A stretch of DNA of 64,000 bases from Segetibacter aerophilus (GCF_007991655.1 NZ_BJYT01000002.1:1-64000), one strand, 5' to 3'; counted from the stretch's first letter, positions 8,979 to 18,185 are shown. Numbers and translations: made by a program. Notes: generated by a model from the letters alone, not told the origin.

Positions 8979-10007
8979 ATGAAAGTTGACGATTTTAAAA
9001 TCGCATTTGGTCATTATGATAACCATCCGCAGTATTATTACCTTAGTGAAAACAATCCTTTAAAAGCAACAATTCTCTTGGCTTTAAAATTAGGAAAGCC
9101 GCTGTTGATAACAGGCGAGCCTGGTACTGGCAAAACTCAGTTGGCGCATTGGGCATCCTGGTACCTAAGTGCCCAAACAGATGAAAGCCTGACCCCCTTT
9201 TTGCCAAGCCCTTTTATCTTCCACACCAAAACCACATCTCTCGGCAAAGACTTATTTTATCAGTACGATGCTATTTCTCATTTTCAGGACAAAGAGGGCA
9301 AAAAGAGAGTAGCTGAATTTATTTCATTCTCCGCAATGGGCCTTGCCATCGCCCAAACTGAGGGATTGCGTAATTTTTCGAGGAAGTATCAGATAGATGG
9401 TGTTCGCAATATGCTCGCATTAGCAGAGGAACCGCACAGTTCTGTTCTCTTAATTGATGAAATTGATAAAGCACCCTGAGATTTTACGAACGATTTGCTG
9501 CACGAGATTGAAAATAACCGTTTTTACATTCCTGAAGTCGAACAGGAAATTACTCGCAGCACGGACCGTAAGGCCAGGATCCTGGTGATTCTCACCAGCA
9601 ATAGTGAGAAAAATCTTCCCGATGCGTTTTTGCGAAGATGTCTCTTTTATAATGTTGACTTTCCCTCGGAAGATGAGTTGGTGAAAATCGTTACAAACCG
9701 CCTTAGTCCATTCTTAACTGAAATTGAAATAGGATCTCAAATTGATTTTGCAGACCAATACCGACGTGTCCTTAAAATTTTTCAGGCCATCCGGGATCGT
9801 TCTGTGGTGAAACCCCCTTCAACAAGTGAATTGTTGGATTGGGTAAAGGTATTGCATCTTGAAGGGCTTATTCATAATAATTTTGATGAAAGAAACGCCC
9901 AGTTTCTTCCGCCTGAACAAAAAAAAGCTCTGCAATTGAGCCTATACACTTTGATTAAAACAAAAGAAGACCTGGAAGAAGTGGAAGATTTCTTACAGCT
10001 AAAATAG
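8979..10007 (+). pseudogene. MoxR-type AAA+ ATPase interrupted by one in-frame TGA
   Basis: One continuous frame of 342 codons with a single TGA at 9477-9479. Walker A is GEPGTGKTQ (46-54) and Walker B is LLIDEIDKAP (157-166, Asp160/Glu161). The TGA is codon 167, where relatives usually have Arg (DKAPRDF-type). After it come DLLHEIENNRF, sensor-1 TSNSEKNLPDAF (about 206-217) and the Arg finger pair FLRRC (219-220). One C-to-T change (CGA to TGA) explains it. MoxR ATPases act with vWA proteins to remodel or activate targets. The downstream half could restart at TTG 9495 but would lack both Walker motifs. It is a nonsense mutant, a sequence error or (least likely) a readthrough site. Confidence 0.85.
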
Positions 10008-10011
10008 CTAC

Positions 10012-12393
10012 ATGGCTACCAAGCAACATTATCCTTTTCCGTTAGGCGAGCTGCTACATTTACTCAAAACCAATGGATATGATGTTTCAATTGAACACAT
10101 CCTTCACCTCCAATCGATTTTTTTAACCTCATCAGTTCAGAAAATACAATCAGGGGAATTAAAATTTATTTTAGCTCCCCTTCTTGCGAAAAATGAAGAA
10201 GAACAAGCGAATATCTACCGTCTTGTTGATGATTATATTGTAGCAAAAACAAGAGAAACTGAGACGGCCGCGGTGTCCTTATGGAAAAAATTATTTAGCA
10301 GAAAGTATCTGCTGCGTGTGAAATTTGCAACTTTAACATTGGTTGTGATCACTGCCATAATATTTTACTTTGTTCAAAGCGCAGATAAACAAAAAAAAGA
10401 GATTACACTACCGGATAAAACCGATACAAAAAAGCCAGGTAACCTGGCAGATACCTTGCCAAAAGATAACAGAGCCGACGTATTGCCTGATAAACCTACC
10501 ACACCCGTTTCGAAGGAAACGCCTATCGAATTCAAACACGAAATCATATATGAACAACCAATCACACTCCAAAGAAGAAATATAAATCTCCAGATTTCGG
10601 GGCTGCTTGGGATTTTGATCGCGGCTGTCCTATACCATATAATCTTCTACGAACAAAGGAAATTGATGGAACGCGAGGAAAGAAAGAAAGAGGTTGAAAC
10701 ACCAGATAGGAATGACGATCGTTGGGCCAGTAGTAACTACGACGATGAGGACGAACGGTTGGTGAAGGAACTGGAGCCTGCCAATTTAAGCTTTCCGCCT
10801 AAAAATTACCTAATTCAACGTACGAGGGAATTTAGGCGTATTAAAACAGCGCTTAAAAAGCCAGTAATGATTGAAGGCCGAGCCTTAAATATACCAAAAA
10901 GCATTTACTCAAGTACTCGAAAAGCAGGATTTTTGAGCTTACTCTACGATGAACACATCGAGGAGCGACAATTTGTAGTATTCATCGAGGGTAAAAAGGA
11001 AGGCCACCTTACTCAACTCTTCGATTATTTAATTCATTTCTTACAAGCCGAAAAGGTTCTAATTCGAAAATTTTACTTTACTAATGACATTAAGACACTT
11101 TCAGACGACACTGGAAAATGGCAATCTCTACACGAACTATCAATACAATCGAACGGTACTCACCTTTTGATATTGGGAAGTGGCAGAAGTTTGTTTACTG
11201 ATGAATTTGAATTGAAAACAAATGTACTTGGGTTGCTTACTAGCTGGCCTCAAAAATATATTATTACACCTACCCCACTGAAAGACTGGTCGTACATGGA
11301 GGACCAATTAAATCAGCACGAGTTTCAAATAATTCCTGCAGAGATTGAAGCAATTGAGTTATTGACAACGGCGATGCTTGAGCTATCTTTTGTTCCTCGA
11401 AAAAAAATAGTTCGTAAAATAAGAGCGCTTTATTCTACGGCAAAATTTGATTTTTATTCTTCTGATGAAATACGAAATTATTTAGACGATAACGTTTTAT
11501 TTCAATTTGTTTGCTCTTTAGCAGTGTATCCGAAGCTTGATTGGAATCTAACTCTGGCCCTTTTAGCTGCTTTCGGAGAGACTTGGCCTCAGGAGAGGAA
11601 AGGGGAGATATTTCATTACAATGCCCTATTGAAAATTGCCCGAATTCCCTGGTTACAAGACACTAAACTTGAACAATCCTTGCGGCTTCAGTTACTCAAC
11701 TGCTTAGAACCGGATAACGAAGTTCTTGCCCGTGATACTATAATGAACCTTTTAAAAGACATTCAAGCCGAGGTACCAAAGCAATCTTTAGCATATACAG
11801 AATTAGACGTTCAACTAACTTTAAATCGCTTTTTTCTCTTTGCACATGATGAATGGAAATATAAAACTTTTAGTTATACCAAGAAAATGATTTCCGGGTA
11901 TTGGGAGAACCTAAAAGAATGGGCATTGAAGGAGCGAGTCGAAAAGCAACTATCGGGGATCATGCCGCCAAACGCAGTTGGTAAACCCCAAACTATTAAT
12001 GAATACATGCTCGAAGAAAGAGAAATTGAAGTGCAACATTTAAAGGTTTCGAAAGCCTATGTTTTACTGCTACCAAGTTTACTTCTTTATATACTGTTCT
12101 CCATTTTCAAACCTCATGCTGTTTATGATCTTGAGTTAGAAAGAGTAACGTTTCAAGTGGTTATCCAAAAAAATCCACTCTGTCAAAAGCAGTTTGACCA
12201 CTTGGAAATCAACTCCGACCAAGTAACTTCTGTACCATTACAGAAAAATGCTGCTTCTGAAAACATTAATATCGAAGATGTAGATCCTGAAAGTCCAATT
12301 ACATTGAAGTTGATTGACAAAGACAACAATCCTTACAATTTAGAGATTCCAGCGAATTATCATGTAGTTACACTCAAGCTTGATTGTAATTAA
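10012..12393 (+). CDS. Membrane protein with CoxE/MoxR-associated N-terminus and degenerate vWA-like domain
   Basis: A 793-residue partner of the MoxR ATPase, starting 4 bp after its stop. Residues 8-75 (LGELLHLLKTNGYDV, then LAPLLAKNEEEQ) resemble the N-terminal domain of MoxR-associated vWA proteins. TM1 (104-121), a Lys/Pro/Asp-rich presumably periplasmic linker, and TM2 (193-213) follow. A cytoplasmic region at about 255-470 resembles a vWA fold (FVVFIEGKKEGHLTQL, LLILGSGRS, YIITPTPLKDW). It lacks a DxSxS MIDAS motif, so metal binding is not expected. A helical region follows, then TM3 (681-698) and a 90-residue beta-rich tail. The same frame stays open for 22 codons after the TAA, to 12462, so the C-terminus may be truncated. 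It probably anchors the system at the membrane. Confidence 0.7.
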   Translation: MATKQHYPFPLGELLHLLKTNGYDVSIEHILHLQSIFLTSSVQKIQSGELKFILAPLLAKNEEEQANIYRLVDDYIVAKTRETETAAVSLWKKLFSRKYLLRVKFATLTLVVITAIIFYFVQSADKQKKEITLPDKTDTKKPGNLADTLPKDNRADVLPDKPTTPVSKETPIEFKHEIIYEQPITLQRRNINLQISGLLGILIAAVLYHIIFYEQRKLMEREERKKEVETPDRNDDRWASSNYDDEDERLVKELEPANLSFPPKNYLIQRTREFRRIKTALKKPVMIEGRALNIPKSIYSSTRKAGFLSLLYDEHIEERQFVVFIEGKKEGHLTQLFDYLIHFLQAEKVLIRKFYFTNDIKTLSDDTGKWQSLHELSIQSNGTHLLILGSGRSLFTDEFELKTNVLGLLTSWPQKYIITPTPLKDWSYMEDQLNQHEFQIIPAEIEAIELLTTAMLELSFVPRKKIVRKIRALYSTAKFDFYSSDEIRNYLDDNVLFQFVCSLAVYPKLDWNLTLALLAAFGETWPQERKGEIFHYNALLKIARIPWLQDTKLEQSLRLQLLNCLEPDNEVLARDTIMNLLKDIQAEVPKQSLAYTELDVQLTLNRFFLFAHDEWKYKTFSYTKKMISGYWENLKEWALKERVEKQLSGIMPPNAVGKPQTINEYMLEEREIEVQHLKVSKAYVLLLPSLLLYILFSIFKPHAVYDLELERVTFQVVIQKNPLCQKQFDHLEINSDQVTSVPLQKNAASENINIEDVDPESPITLKLIDKDNNPYNLEIPANYHVVTLKLDCN

Positions 12394-12536
12394 ATTTCTG
12401 TATCGCAGGATTGTACTTATCTTGTTAAAGTAGATGTTTCCACTCAAGTATTGTGGCAGTGAAATAATCAGCGATATTGTCGTTCCTACTCATTGGAATT
12501 GCAAAAATTAGAGCGTTTAAACTAAAAAAGCAGAAT

Positions 12537-13199
12537 ATGTTCAAAAATCCGTTCTCGTTTTACGGACGTATCGGAAGAACTGAATATGCAATTAGCTTTA
12601 TTATTTATGTAGTTTTCGCAGTAATTGTGAATGAAATTATGCAATCAGGTTCCGGTACTTCTGTTATTGGACTTGCATATATTCCTATGCTTTGGTTTTT
12701 TTGGGCGCAGGGTACCAAAAGGTGCCACGACTTAGGTAATAGCGGATGGTGGCAACTTGTACCTTTTTATGTTTTGTGGCTTTTATTTGCGGCCGGTGCG
12801 TCAGGAGCAAATGAATATGGTGAAAGCTTTCAAGGAGCATCTGAAACCTATCCCATTCTTGATGAAACCGCCGCTACGAAAAATATGAAAATTGAAGATG
12901 CTGATTCTATTTCTGATACAGTTAATAAAAGGCTCACAGAAGTAGAAAATCAGAGCTACAAGGATAACTTGATAGAACTAAATGGCCTTATTAAGATGCA
13001 ACAAAAAAAAACGTTTGGAGGTAAAGTGACAAAAGAAATAGAAGGCCTTTTAAATGAATTGGCTCGCAGTAAGCAAGAAGGAATAGTCTTAATTAATTGT
13101 TATTCTGCCTTGTTCAAGAAAGACCTTATCAATGATCTAGAAAAAATGAATAATAGTTATGACGGTATTAGACAAAACGTTTCTTTTTTATTGATTTAG
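12537..13199 (+). CDS. DUF805 family membrane protein
   Basis: The protein starts MFKNPFSFYGRIGRTEY, the characteristic DUF805 opening, followed by three or four hydrophobic segments and the conserved KRCHDLGNSGWWQL stretch. The C-terminal half (about 115-220) is a charged, coiled-coil-like extension not usual in short DUF805 proteins. I choose ATG 12537 because the family begins there; an upstream TTG at 12477 would add 20 residues. It lies 143 bp after the vWA-like gene on the same strand. Whether it belongs to the conflict system is unknown. DUF805 proteins have no established biochemical function. Confidence 0.8.
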   Translation: MFKNPFSFYGRIGRTEYAISFIIYVVFAVIVNEIMQSGSGTSVIGLAYIPMLWFFWAQGTKRCHDLGNSGWWQLVPFYVLWLLFAAGASGANEYGESFQGASETYPILDETAATKNMKIEDADSISDTVNKRLTEVENQSYKDNLIELNGLIKMQQKKTFGGKVTKEIEGLLNELARSKQEGIVLINCYSALFKKDLINDLEKMNNSYDGIRQNVSFLLI

Positions 13200-13746
13200 A
13201 TATCATAACTGCTACTTACCCGCACCATAGAAAATGAACGTTTTTAGTTGGACTCATTTTCTCCGTTGTGTGTGTTTCGGTAGCCGTGCCGTTTTTTCCG
13301 TTGTCTGCCTTCCTTCGAGCGAAAGAGTTGCACCATATCATCATCCGAGCGGCCGCATGCATAGATGAGCATAGAACTAAAGCCTAAACTACCTCGTCCT
13401 GCTGGGGTCTCTTTTACCCTCTAGTTGTTCGCGGTGTTCCCCAAGTCACCTCAAACATAAAATCAATGTTGTTCGTAGAACAATTAGTAGCAAGAGCTCA
13501 ACTGAATAGAAACATTTCTTAATAAAAATTATCGGGAGGTTTTAATCTTGACCAGTAAGACTGTATCAGTTCCGTACACCTCGTGTTCGGTAGCGCACAC
13601 AAGAAAAAGGGACATCGCACGTAAAGCATTAACAGCTAAATCATAACAGCGTTGGCACAATCTCAGTAGTAAAGCGCAGTAACTATAGATAGTCCTACTA
13701 AACGTTAGTCGATCGTCAAGACTCTACAAACCAAAACAACCATCTT
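13200..13746. other. Long intergenic region with a degenerate family-2 repeat
   Basis: No gene is seen in 547 bases. About 13255-13395 aligns loosely with 17020-17145: TTTTTTCCGTTGTCTGCCTT against TTTTTTGCCGTTGTTGGTC, and later GATGAGCATAGAACTAAAG against GATGAACATAGCACTAAGG. It is therefore a decayed copy of the second repeat family. The last 200 bases presumably hold the promoter for the permease gene. Confidence 0.45.
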
Positions 13747-16125
13747 ATGTTCAGGAATTTTTTTAAAGTAGCCGTTCGTAATCTTTCCAAGAACAAGTTC
13801 TTCACGATATTAAACGTCATTGGCCTGGCTTTCGGCATGTCACTTAGCCTGTTGTTCATTGCCTTTCTTTCTTTTCTGTCGCGGTTCGACGATTTTCATT
13901 CTAATAAGGACCGCATTTACAGGGTAACATCTCAATTACTCGATAAGAAGGAAAATCCCAAGTACGCCTCAGCTCCGGCCCATCTTGCTGAAAACCTACA
14001 TGATTTTAGCGGGGTGGAAAAAGTTGTACGTATTCATAGATCCTTGTATGGTGAGGCCTCTTATGGCGACAAGAAGATTGGGGTAAGTGGCTATTTTGCC
14101 GATCCCGGCTTTTTCGAAATGTTCAATTTCCCCTTACTAAAAGGAAGTAAAGCAACAGCGCTTGGCAATCCAAACAGCATTGTGCTTACGGAAACGGAGG
14201 CAAAAATAATTTTCGACGATAAGGAGCCTATGGGGGAAATGATAAATATACCAGGCTATGGTAGTTTTTTGGTTACGGGTATTTGTAAAGACCTGCCCAA
14301 AAACAGCCATATGTATTTTTCGGCAATAGTCTCCTACTCAACTATTGTAGGTCACCCAAAGTCTGTTTTTCTCGACAAGAAGGAAGGCTGGAAATCGTAT
14401 AAAGGCTCTTTTGTTTATATGCTTCTTCGCAAAGATGCGAACACAGGTAACTTAGAACGCTTTCTTAATAACGTAGCAAAAGAACGATATGCCCGGGAAA
14501 AAAGTAAGGTTACTTTCAAGCTCCAGCCTCTTGATCAAATTACCCCCGGCTCTGAAGACATGTTGGACCCCATCGGTTCTAACTGGAGTTACCTGGAGAT
14601 ATTGGTTACCGGTTTAATAACACTGATTGTATTGGTGCCAGCCTGTGCCAACTATGTCAACCTTTCTATTGCACAATCGTTGGAGCGAATGAAAGAGATT
14701 GGGGTGAGAAAGGTAATGGGCGGGCGAAAGAAGCAAATCATTTTGCAGTTTATCGTAGAAGCTACGACCATTGTGTTAGTGGCGTTAATGCTTTCATATT
14801 TGATTTATGAAGTAGTACGAAAAGATATTTTAATGTCGATGATCGAAACTACCCCATTAGATCTAACGCCTACATGGGAAACTTTTGTTGGCTTCTTTGT
14901 ATTTGCATTGCTGGTAGGCGCCGTTTCAGGTTTTGTTCCTGCACTCTATTTCTCAAAGCTTTCGCCAATTGTTGCATTAAAAGGTAAAGAAGTAAAAACG
15001 AGTGGCCGGTCGTTCTTCCGCAAGTTTGCATTGACGACTCAGTTTGTAATTTCTCTTGGCTTTATCATGGCAGTGGTTATTATGATGCGGCAGTATCAAT
15101 ATTCCGTTAACTATAACCTTGGATTTGAGCAAGAACAGGTTCTCGATGTTGAGCTCCAAAACATCAATCAGCAAATATTTAAAACCGAGTTTGAGAAGGT
15201 GCCCGGGGTCAATCGAATCTCCATGTCGTCGCATGTTTTAGGACTTGGGACTGCTTCTAAACGATACATAAAGACCAAAGGGGAGTTTGATTCCATAGCA
15301 GTAACCTCAATGTCTGTGGATGAAGCCTTTATTTCGAACATGAAGTTAACTTTGCTGGCAGGTAGAGATTTTGGCCAGGATAAATCGGAGAACTCGAGGT
15401 TCATTATCGTGAATGAAGAGTTTGTGAAAGCGTTACATCTTACAGAGCCTTCTACCGCTATCAATAGAATGATCACCCTGAATGATAGTAGCGAATTCCG
15501 CATTGCAGGTGTGTTGAAGAGTTTTCACTATGCCGGACTTGAAGATGTTATTGCTCCTTTCTTTTTTGAATATAACCCGGATAAATTCACTTACGCAAAT
15601 ATAAAGCTGGAAGGCAAGGATGCCTTGGGTAGCCTCATCGATATGGAAAAGCTATGGAAGAAAATAGGCGGGCAGGGAAAATTCACTGCGCAATTATTTT
15701 CGGAACAGATCAAAGACGCTTACAGTTTCTATATTATGATCATGAAGCTTTGGGGCTTCCTGGGCCTGTTGGCGATTACCGTGGCATGTCTTGGTTTGTT
15801 AGGCACGGTATCGTTCACCAACAAAAAACGCTTCAAAGAAATAGGTGTAAGAAAGGTATTAGGTGCAAGTGCTAAAAGCCTCGTAATTCTTTTGTCAAAA
15901 GATTTTGTTTTCTTGATGGCTATAGCCAGCGTTATTACCATACCAGTTATTTACTTCCTCTTCAACGAGATGTTGGCAAACACCCAGCACTACAGTATAA
16001 CAATCGGGTTGTTTGAGGTAATTGTTAGCCTGGTAATTATGTTGATTTTGGGGCTTGCAACTATTCTGTCGCAAACGCTAAAAGCAGCAAATGCTAACCC
16101 TGTAGAGAATTTAAGAACAGAATGA
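13747..16125 (+). CDS. ABC transporter permease, MacB/FtsX type
   Basis: A 792-residue inner-membrane protein of the large MacB_PCD/FtsX permease group that is expanded in Bacteroidota. TM1 (about 20-42) is followed by a periplasmic core domain, then three TMs of a first FtsX unit beginning near residue 280. That unit includes the SLERMKEIGVRKVMGGRKKQ motif. A second TM at about 425 leads to another periplasmic core and a final FtsX unit with the matching KKRFKEIGVRKVLGASAKS motif. Such proteins need a separate ATPase; none is adjacent. Cargo cannot be told from sequence; lipoprotein, peptide or envelope-stress roles are known in the family. Confidence 0.9.
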   Translation: MFRNFFKVAVRNLSKNKFFTILNVIGLAFGMSLSLLFIAFLSFLSRFDDFHSNKDRIYRVTSQLLDKKENPKYASAPAHLAENLHDFSGVEKVVRIHRSLYGEASYGDKKIGVSGYFADPGFFEMFNFPLLKGSKATALGNPNSIVLTETEAKIIFDDKEPMGEMINIPGYGSFLVTGICKDLPKNSHMYFSAIVSYSTIVGHPKSVFLDKKEGWKSYKGSFVYMLLRKDANTGNLERFLNNVAKERYAREKSKVTFKLQPLDQITPGSEDMLDPIGSNWSYLEILVTGLITLIVLVPACANYVNLSIAQSLERMKEIGVRKVMGGRKKQIILQFIVEATTIVLVALMLSYLIYEVVRKDILMSMIETTPLDLTPTWETFVGFFVFALLVGAVSGFVPALYFSKLSPIVALKGKEVKTSGRSFFRKFALTTQFVISLGFIMAVVIMMRQYQYSVNYNLGFEQEQVLDVELQNINQQIFKTEFEKVPGVNRISMSSHVLGLGTASKRYIKTKGEFDSIAVTSMSVDEAFISNMKLTLLAGRDFGQDKSENSRFIIVNEEFVKALHLTEPSTAINRMITLNDSSEFRIAGVLKSFHYAGLEDVIAPFFFEYNPDKFTYANIKLEGKDALGSLIDMEKLWKKIGGQGKFTAQLFSEQIKDAYSFYIMIMKLWGFLGLLAITVACLGLLGTVSFTNKKRFKEIGVRKVLGASAKSLVILLSKDFVFLMAIASVITIPVIYFLFNEMLANTQHYSITIGLFEVIVSLVIMLILGLATILSQTLKAANANPVENLRTE

Positions 16126-16172
16126 AATACGGGGACTGGTGATATCAGCGATATTACTTTCGTCCTTTGCCT

Positions 16173-16245
16173 TTTTTGCCTTGCAGGTGTTCTTCACCTG
16201 CAAATACAGCCGAGCAACGAGCGTTGGTGAACAACATCAACAGCT
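16173..16245 (+). repeat. Dispersed repeat family 2 (twin hairpin), copy 1
   Basis: Contains the perfect hairpin TTGCAGGTG-TTCTT-CACCTGCAA (about 16180-16203), then ATACAGCCGAGCAA and the partial second hairpin GTTGGTGAACAAC. Copies at 16447, 17024, 17641 and 18117 share the same parts. Confidence 0.7.
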
Positions 16246-16446
16246 CTGGAAAAGGTTGTTAATGCTGAATATATAGTCATCTAAATTGCACTTAGGAGGC
16301 AGTCTGTCTTCAAACAAAAGCTCCGGTACGTTCACTATAGTCCTGTCGTTGCAGGACTATGTCGTTTTCCTGAAGACTATAAATATTCTTCCGCTTCTTT
16401 TTACAAGAAAGGAACTAGTGAATGGGACTTATAACGCACTATAATG

Positions 16447-16492
16447 ACTAAGCAAATTTTGTTGATGAAGAACACCAACAAAGGTGGAAAAT
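16447..16492 (+). repeat. Dispersed repeat family 2, copy 2 (second hairpin half)
   Basis: Reads TTTGTTGATGAAGAACACCA with AACAAAGGTGGAAAA after it, which is the GTTGGTG-AAGAA-CACCAAC hairpin plus the AAAGGCGGAAAA-type tail also seen at 17641-17690. Confidence 0.65.
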
Positions 16493-16693
16493 ACTGGTAA
16501 CATAATCGTTTGTATACATGCGAAAAAAAGTACTTTTTTAATTATCTTGTTAGTGATTCTCAGAACCTGGTCCTGTCTAATTCTGAAGGAATTCTTTAAA
16601 ACCTTCAATCCTTGAAAAGCTGCAGCTACCTATCCCGTTAATTGGCGCTTTTACACACCTTCTATATTTACTAACATCTAAAAAATTAAGACT

Positions 16694-16981
16694 ATGAAAT
16701 TTATGTTGAGCTGGCGTCTGCACCAGGAAAAAAGGCAGGCAGCACTTAAAGGATTTTCTGAAATGACAGCTGCAGATGATGCAGCCGATATGGGAGATAA
16801 TATTCGGCTAATAGGTCGCTGGCATGACGTAGCAGGGGGGACTGGCGTTGCCATTTTCGAGTCGGATGACGCTATTGCTATATCAAAGTGGGCTCTCAAC
16901 TGGATTCCAGTTCTAGACGCGGTTGTTACCCCGGTTCTTGATGATGAAGAGACAAGAGCACTTGGCAAAACAAGAAGCTAA
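16694..16981 (+). CDS. DUF3303 family small protein
   Basis: A 95-residue protein beginning MKFMLSWRLHQEKR with a central IRLIGRWHDVAGGTGVAIFE stretch and ALNWIPVLDAVVTPVLDDEE near the end. This pattern fits the DUF3303 family of small alpha/beta-barrel-like (dimeric ferredoxin-fold) proteins of unknown function. It is a single gene with long flanking gaps, and no partner is visible. Confidence 0.75.
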   Translation: MKFMLSWRLHQEKRQAALKGFSEMTAADDAADMGDNIRLIGRWHDVAGGTGVAIFESDDAIAISKWALNWIPVLDAVVTPVLDDEETRALGKTRS

Positions 16982-17023
16982 ATATCTTGAAAGTAAATTT
17001 CACCTTGTTGTGTTCCTCTTAGC

Positions 17024-17145
17024 CTCGCCGCTGCAGGTGTTCTTTTTTTTTGCCGTTGTTGGTCTTCCTCGGCTTGGCCGTTGCAAGGTGTTGTCACCTG
17101 TAACCGTAGAGGAGGCAGAGATGAACATAGCACTAAGGTCAATCT
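17024..17145 (+). repeat. Dispersed repeat family 2, copy 3 (long, degenerate)
   Basis: Includes CTGCAGGTGTTCTTTTTTTT, GCCGTTGTTGG and GCAAGGTGTTGTCACCTGTA. The last is a hairpin of the same GGTG/CACC type. The tail GAGGCAGAGATGAACATAGC recurs in diverged form near 13365. Confidence 0.55.
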
Positions 17146-17208
17146 TCCAGCGCTACTGTCGCTGTTGACTATGCCAAACCACAGTAAATTAAAAGAAGCC
17201 TTCATTTC

Positions 17209-17430
17209 TTAATCACTTGCTTGATTGCCGCTGCTGTCAGACGAATTATCGTTGCTATCGCTTGACAAATCAGAATTATCATCCCATGAGTCGCCCGCAC
17301 CAGCACCACCAAAATCTCCGCCTCCGAAACCATTAAAGTCAGGGGTGCTTTCTGCATCATTATCTGCCGCATAGCTGGTTTCGGTGGTGGAGCTTGTAAC
17401 TATGAATACTACTACTTCCTGAGATCCTAT
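17209..17430 (-). pseudogene. Remnant 3' end of a Gly/Asp/Ser-rich protein
   Basis: On the minus strand a frame is open from a stop at 17431-17433 down to the TAA at 17209-17211 (73 codons). It has no usable ATG, GTG or TTG near its 5' end. The encoded tail is strongly biased: FGGGDFGGAGAGDSWDD then an Asp/Ser-rich end. This looks like the C-terminal tail of a TPM-type or similar secreted/membrane protein. The minus-strand sequence just upstream (17431-17560) encodes a different frame starting MKFITVKFLIQIALF, so a frameshift in a longer gene is possible. Low certainty. Confidence 0.4.
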
Positions 17431-17640
17431 TTATTTCATGTGGCCGTAGGGAAGAGGCAGTTGCTGGTGGTATTACAATCTCGATACTTCTTATATAATT
17501 GAATATTCTCCTAATAAAAAGAGCTATTTGAATTAAGAATTTCACCGTAATAAATTTCATCGGTAATCTACCAACTTATATTCAAAATGACGCTACTGTA
17601 AAGAACACTGCATTTTTTGCCTCTGCGGTATAATAACTAG

Positions 17641-17690
17641 GCAGATTTTGTTGGTGAAGAACGCTAACCAAGGCGGAAAACACCTCTGCC
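17641..17690 (+). repeat. Dispersed repeat family 2, copy 4 (second hairpin half)
   Basis: Reads TTTTGTTGGTGAAGAACGCT followed by AACCAAGGCGGAAAACACC. This is the same hairpin and GGCGGAAAA tail as 16447-16492. Confidence 0.65.
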
Positions 17691-17755
17691 GGGCTAACAA
17701 ATGAAATGTGATTAGGCTTCTTTGTTTATTGTAACTTAGATATCAAGCATAAAGC

Positions 17756-18097
17756 ATGACGATACTAAAATTAAAAATTCTCTCAATCGACCTGGACCAA
17801 CTGGTAAACTTTCTAATTGAAGAAATAACTTTCATGTATGAAAATCACAGTATTGACATGTCCGTCTTGATGTATGAAGATTTTAATTATAGCACTATGA
17901 CGACGCAGTTAGACATGATGATTTTAAAGAAAGAAGAAGATCGCATTCTTATTGACATTATAGCCGGGGCAGGAAGGACAGGCTTTTTTCTAACGGACAA
18001 CAGCACGGAAGAAAAATATACCCTCAAAGCAGATAAAATTCTAGTTAAATATGCGGAGGAACATAAATTAGTCGTTGAGCGCCTAGAGCAGCGCTAA
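17756..18097 (+). CDS. Hypothetical protein, 113 residues
   Basis: An intact frame starting ATG 17756 (MTILKLKILSIDLDQL) with no family that I recognise. It is acidic in the middle and has an alternating hydrophobic pattern (DMMILKKEEDRILIDIIAG) typical of beta strands, with a basic helical C-terminus (ILVKYAEEHKLVVERLEQR). No signal peptide or TM is visible. Its codon pattern looks like genuine coding sequence. It is isolated between repeat-rich gaps. Confidence 0.6.
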   Translation: MTILKLKILSIDLDQLVNFLIEEITFMYENHSIDMSVLMYEDFNYSTMTTQLDMMILKKEEDRILIDIIAGAGRTGFFLTDNSTEEKYTLKADKILVKYAEEHKLVVERLEQR

Positions 18098-18107
18098 AAA
18101 TGTTTTT

Positions 18108-18185
18108 CAGAAGCCTTTGCAGGTTTCTCACCTGCAAATACAGCCGAACAAAGTGCTGTTGGTGAAGAACGTAACGCAGGCGCAT
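18108..18185 (+). repeat. Dispersed repeat family 2, copy 5
   Basis: Starts GCCTTTGCAGGTTTCTCACC with TGCAAATACAGCCGAACAA next. The first hairpin (TTTGCAGGT/ACCTGCAAA) is intact and the second begins GTTGGTGAAGAACG. Spacing matches copy 1 at 16173. Confidence 0.7.

Larger units (their letters stand above)
16126..16693. other. Intergenic region with two family-2 repeats
   Basis: No gene is seen. It holds repeat copies at 16173-16245 and 16447-16492. The segment just before 16694 is AT-rich and may contain the DUF3303 promoter. Confidence 0.5.
16982..17755. other. Long intergenic region with repeats and a gene remnant
   Basis: It holds family-2 repeat material at about 17024-17110 and 17641-17690, and a minus-strand coding remnant (17209-17430, listed separately). 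No complete gene can be supported in the 774 bases. Confidence 0.5.

Noticed and set aside
9477-9479. TGA in the MoxR gene as a selenocysteine codon
   Set aside because: The residue expected there is Arg, not Cys; no SECIS-like structure or selenoprotein context is seen.
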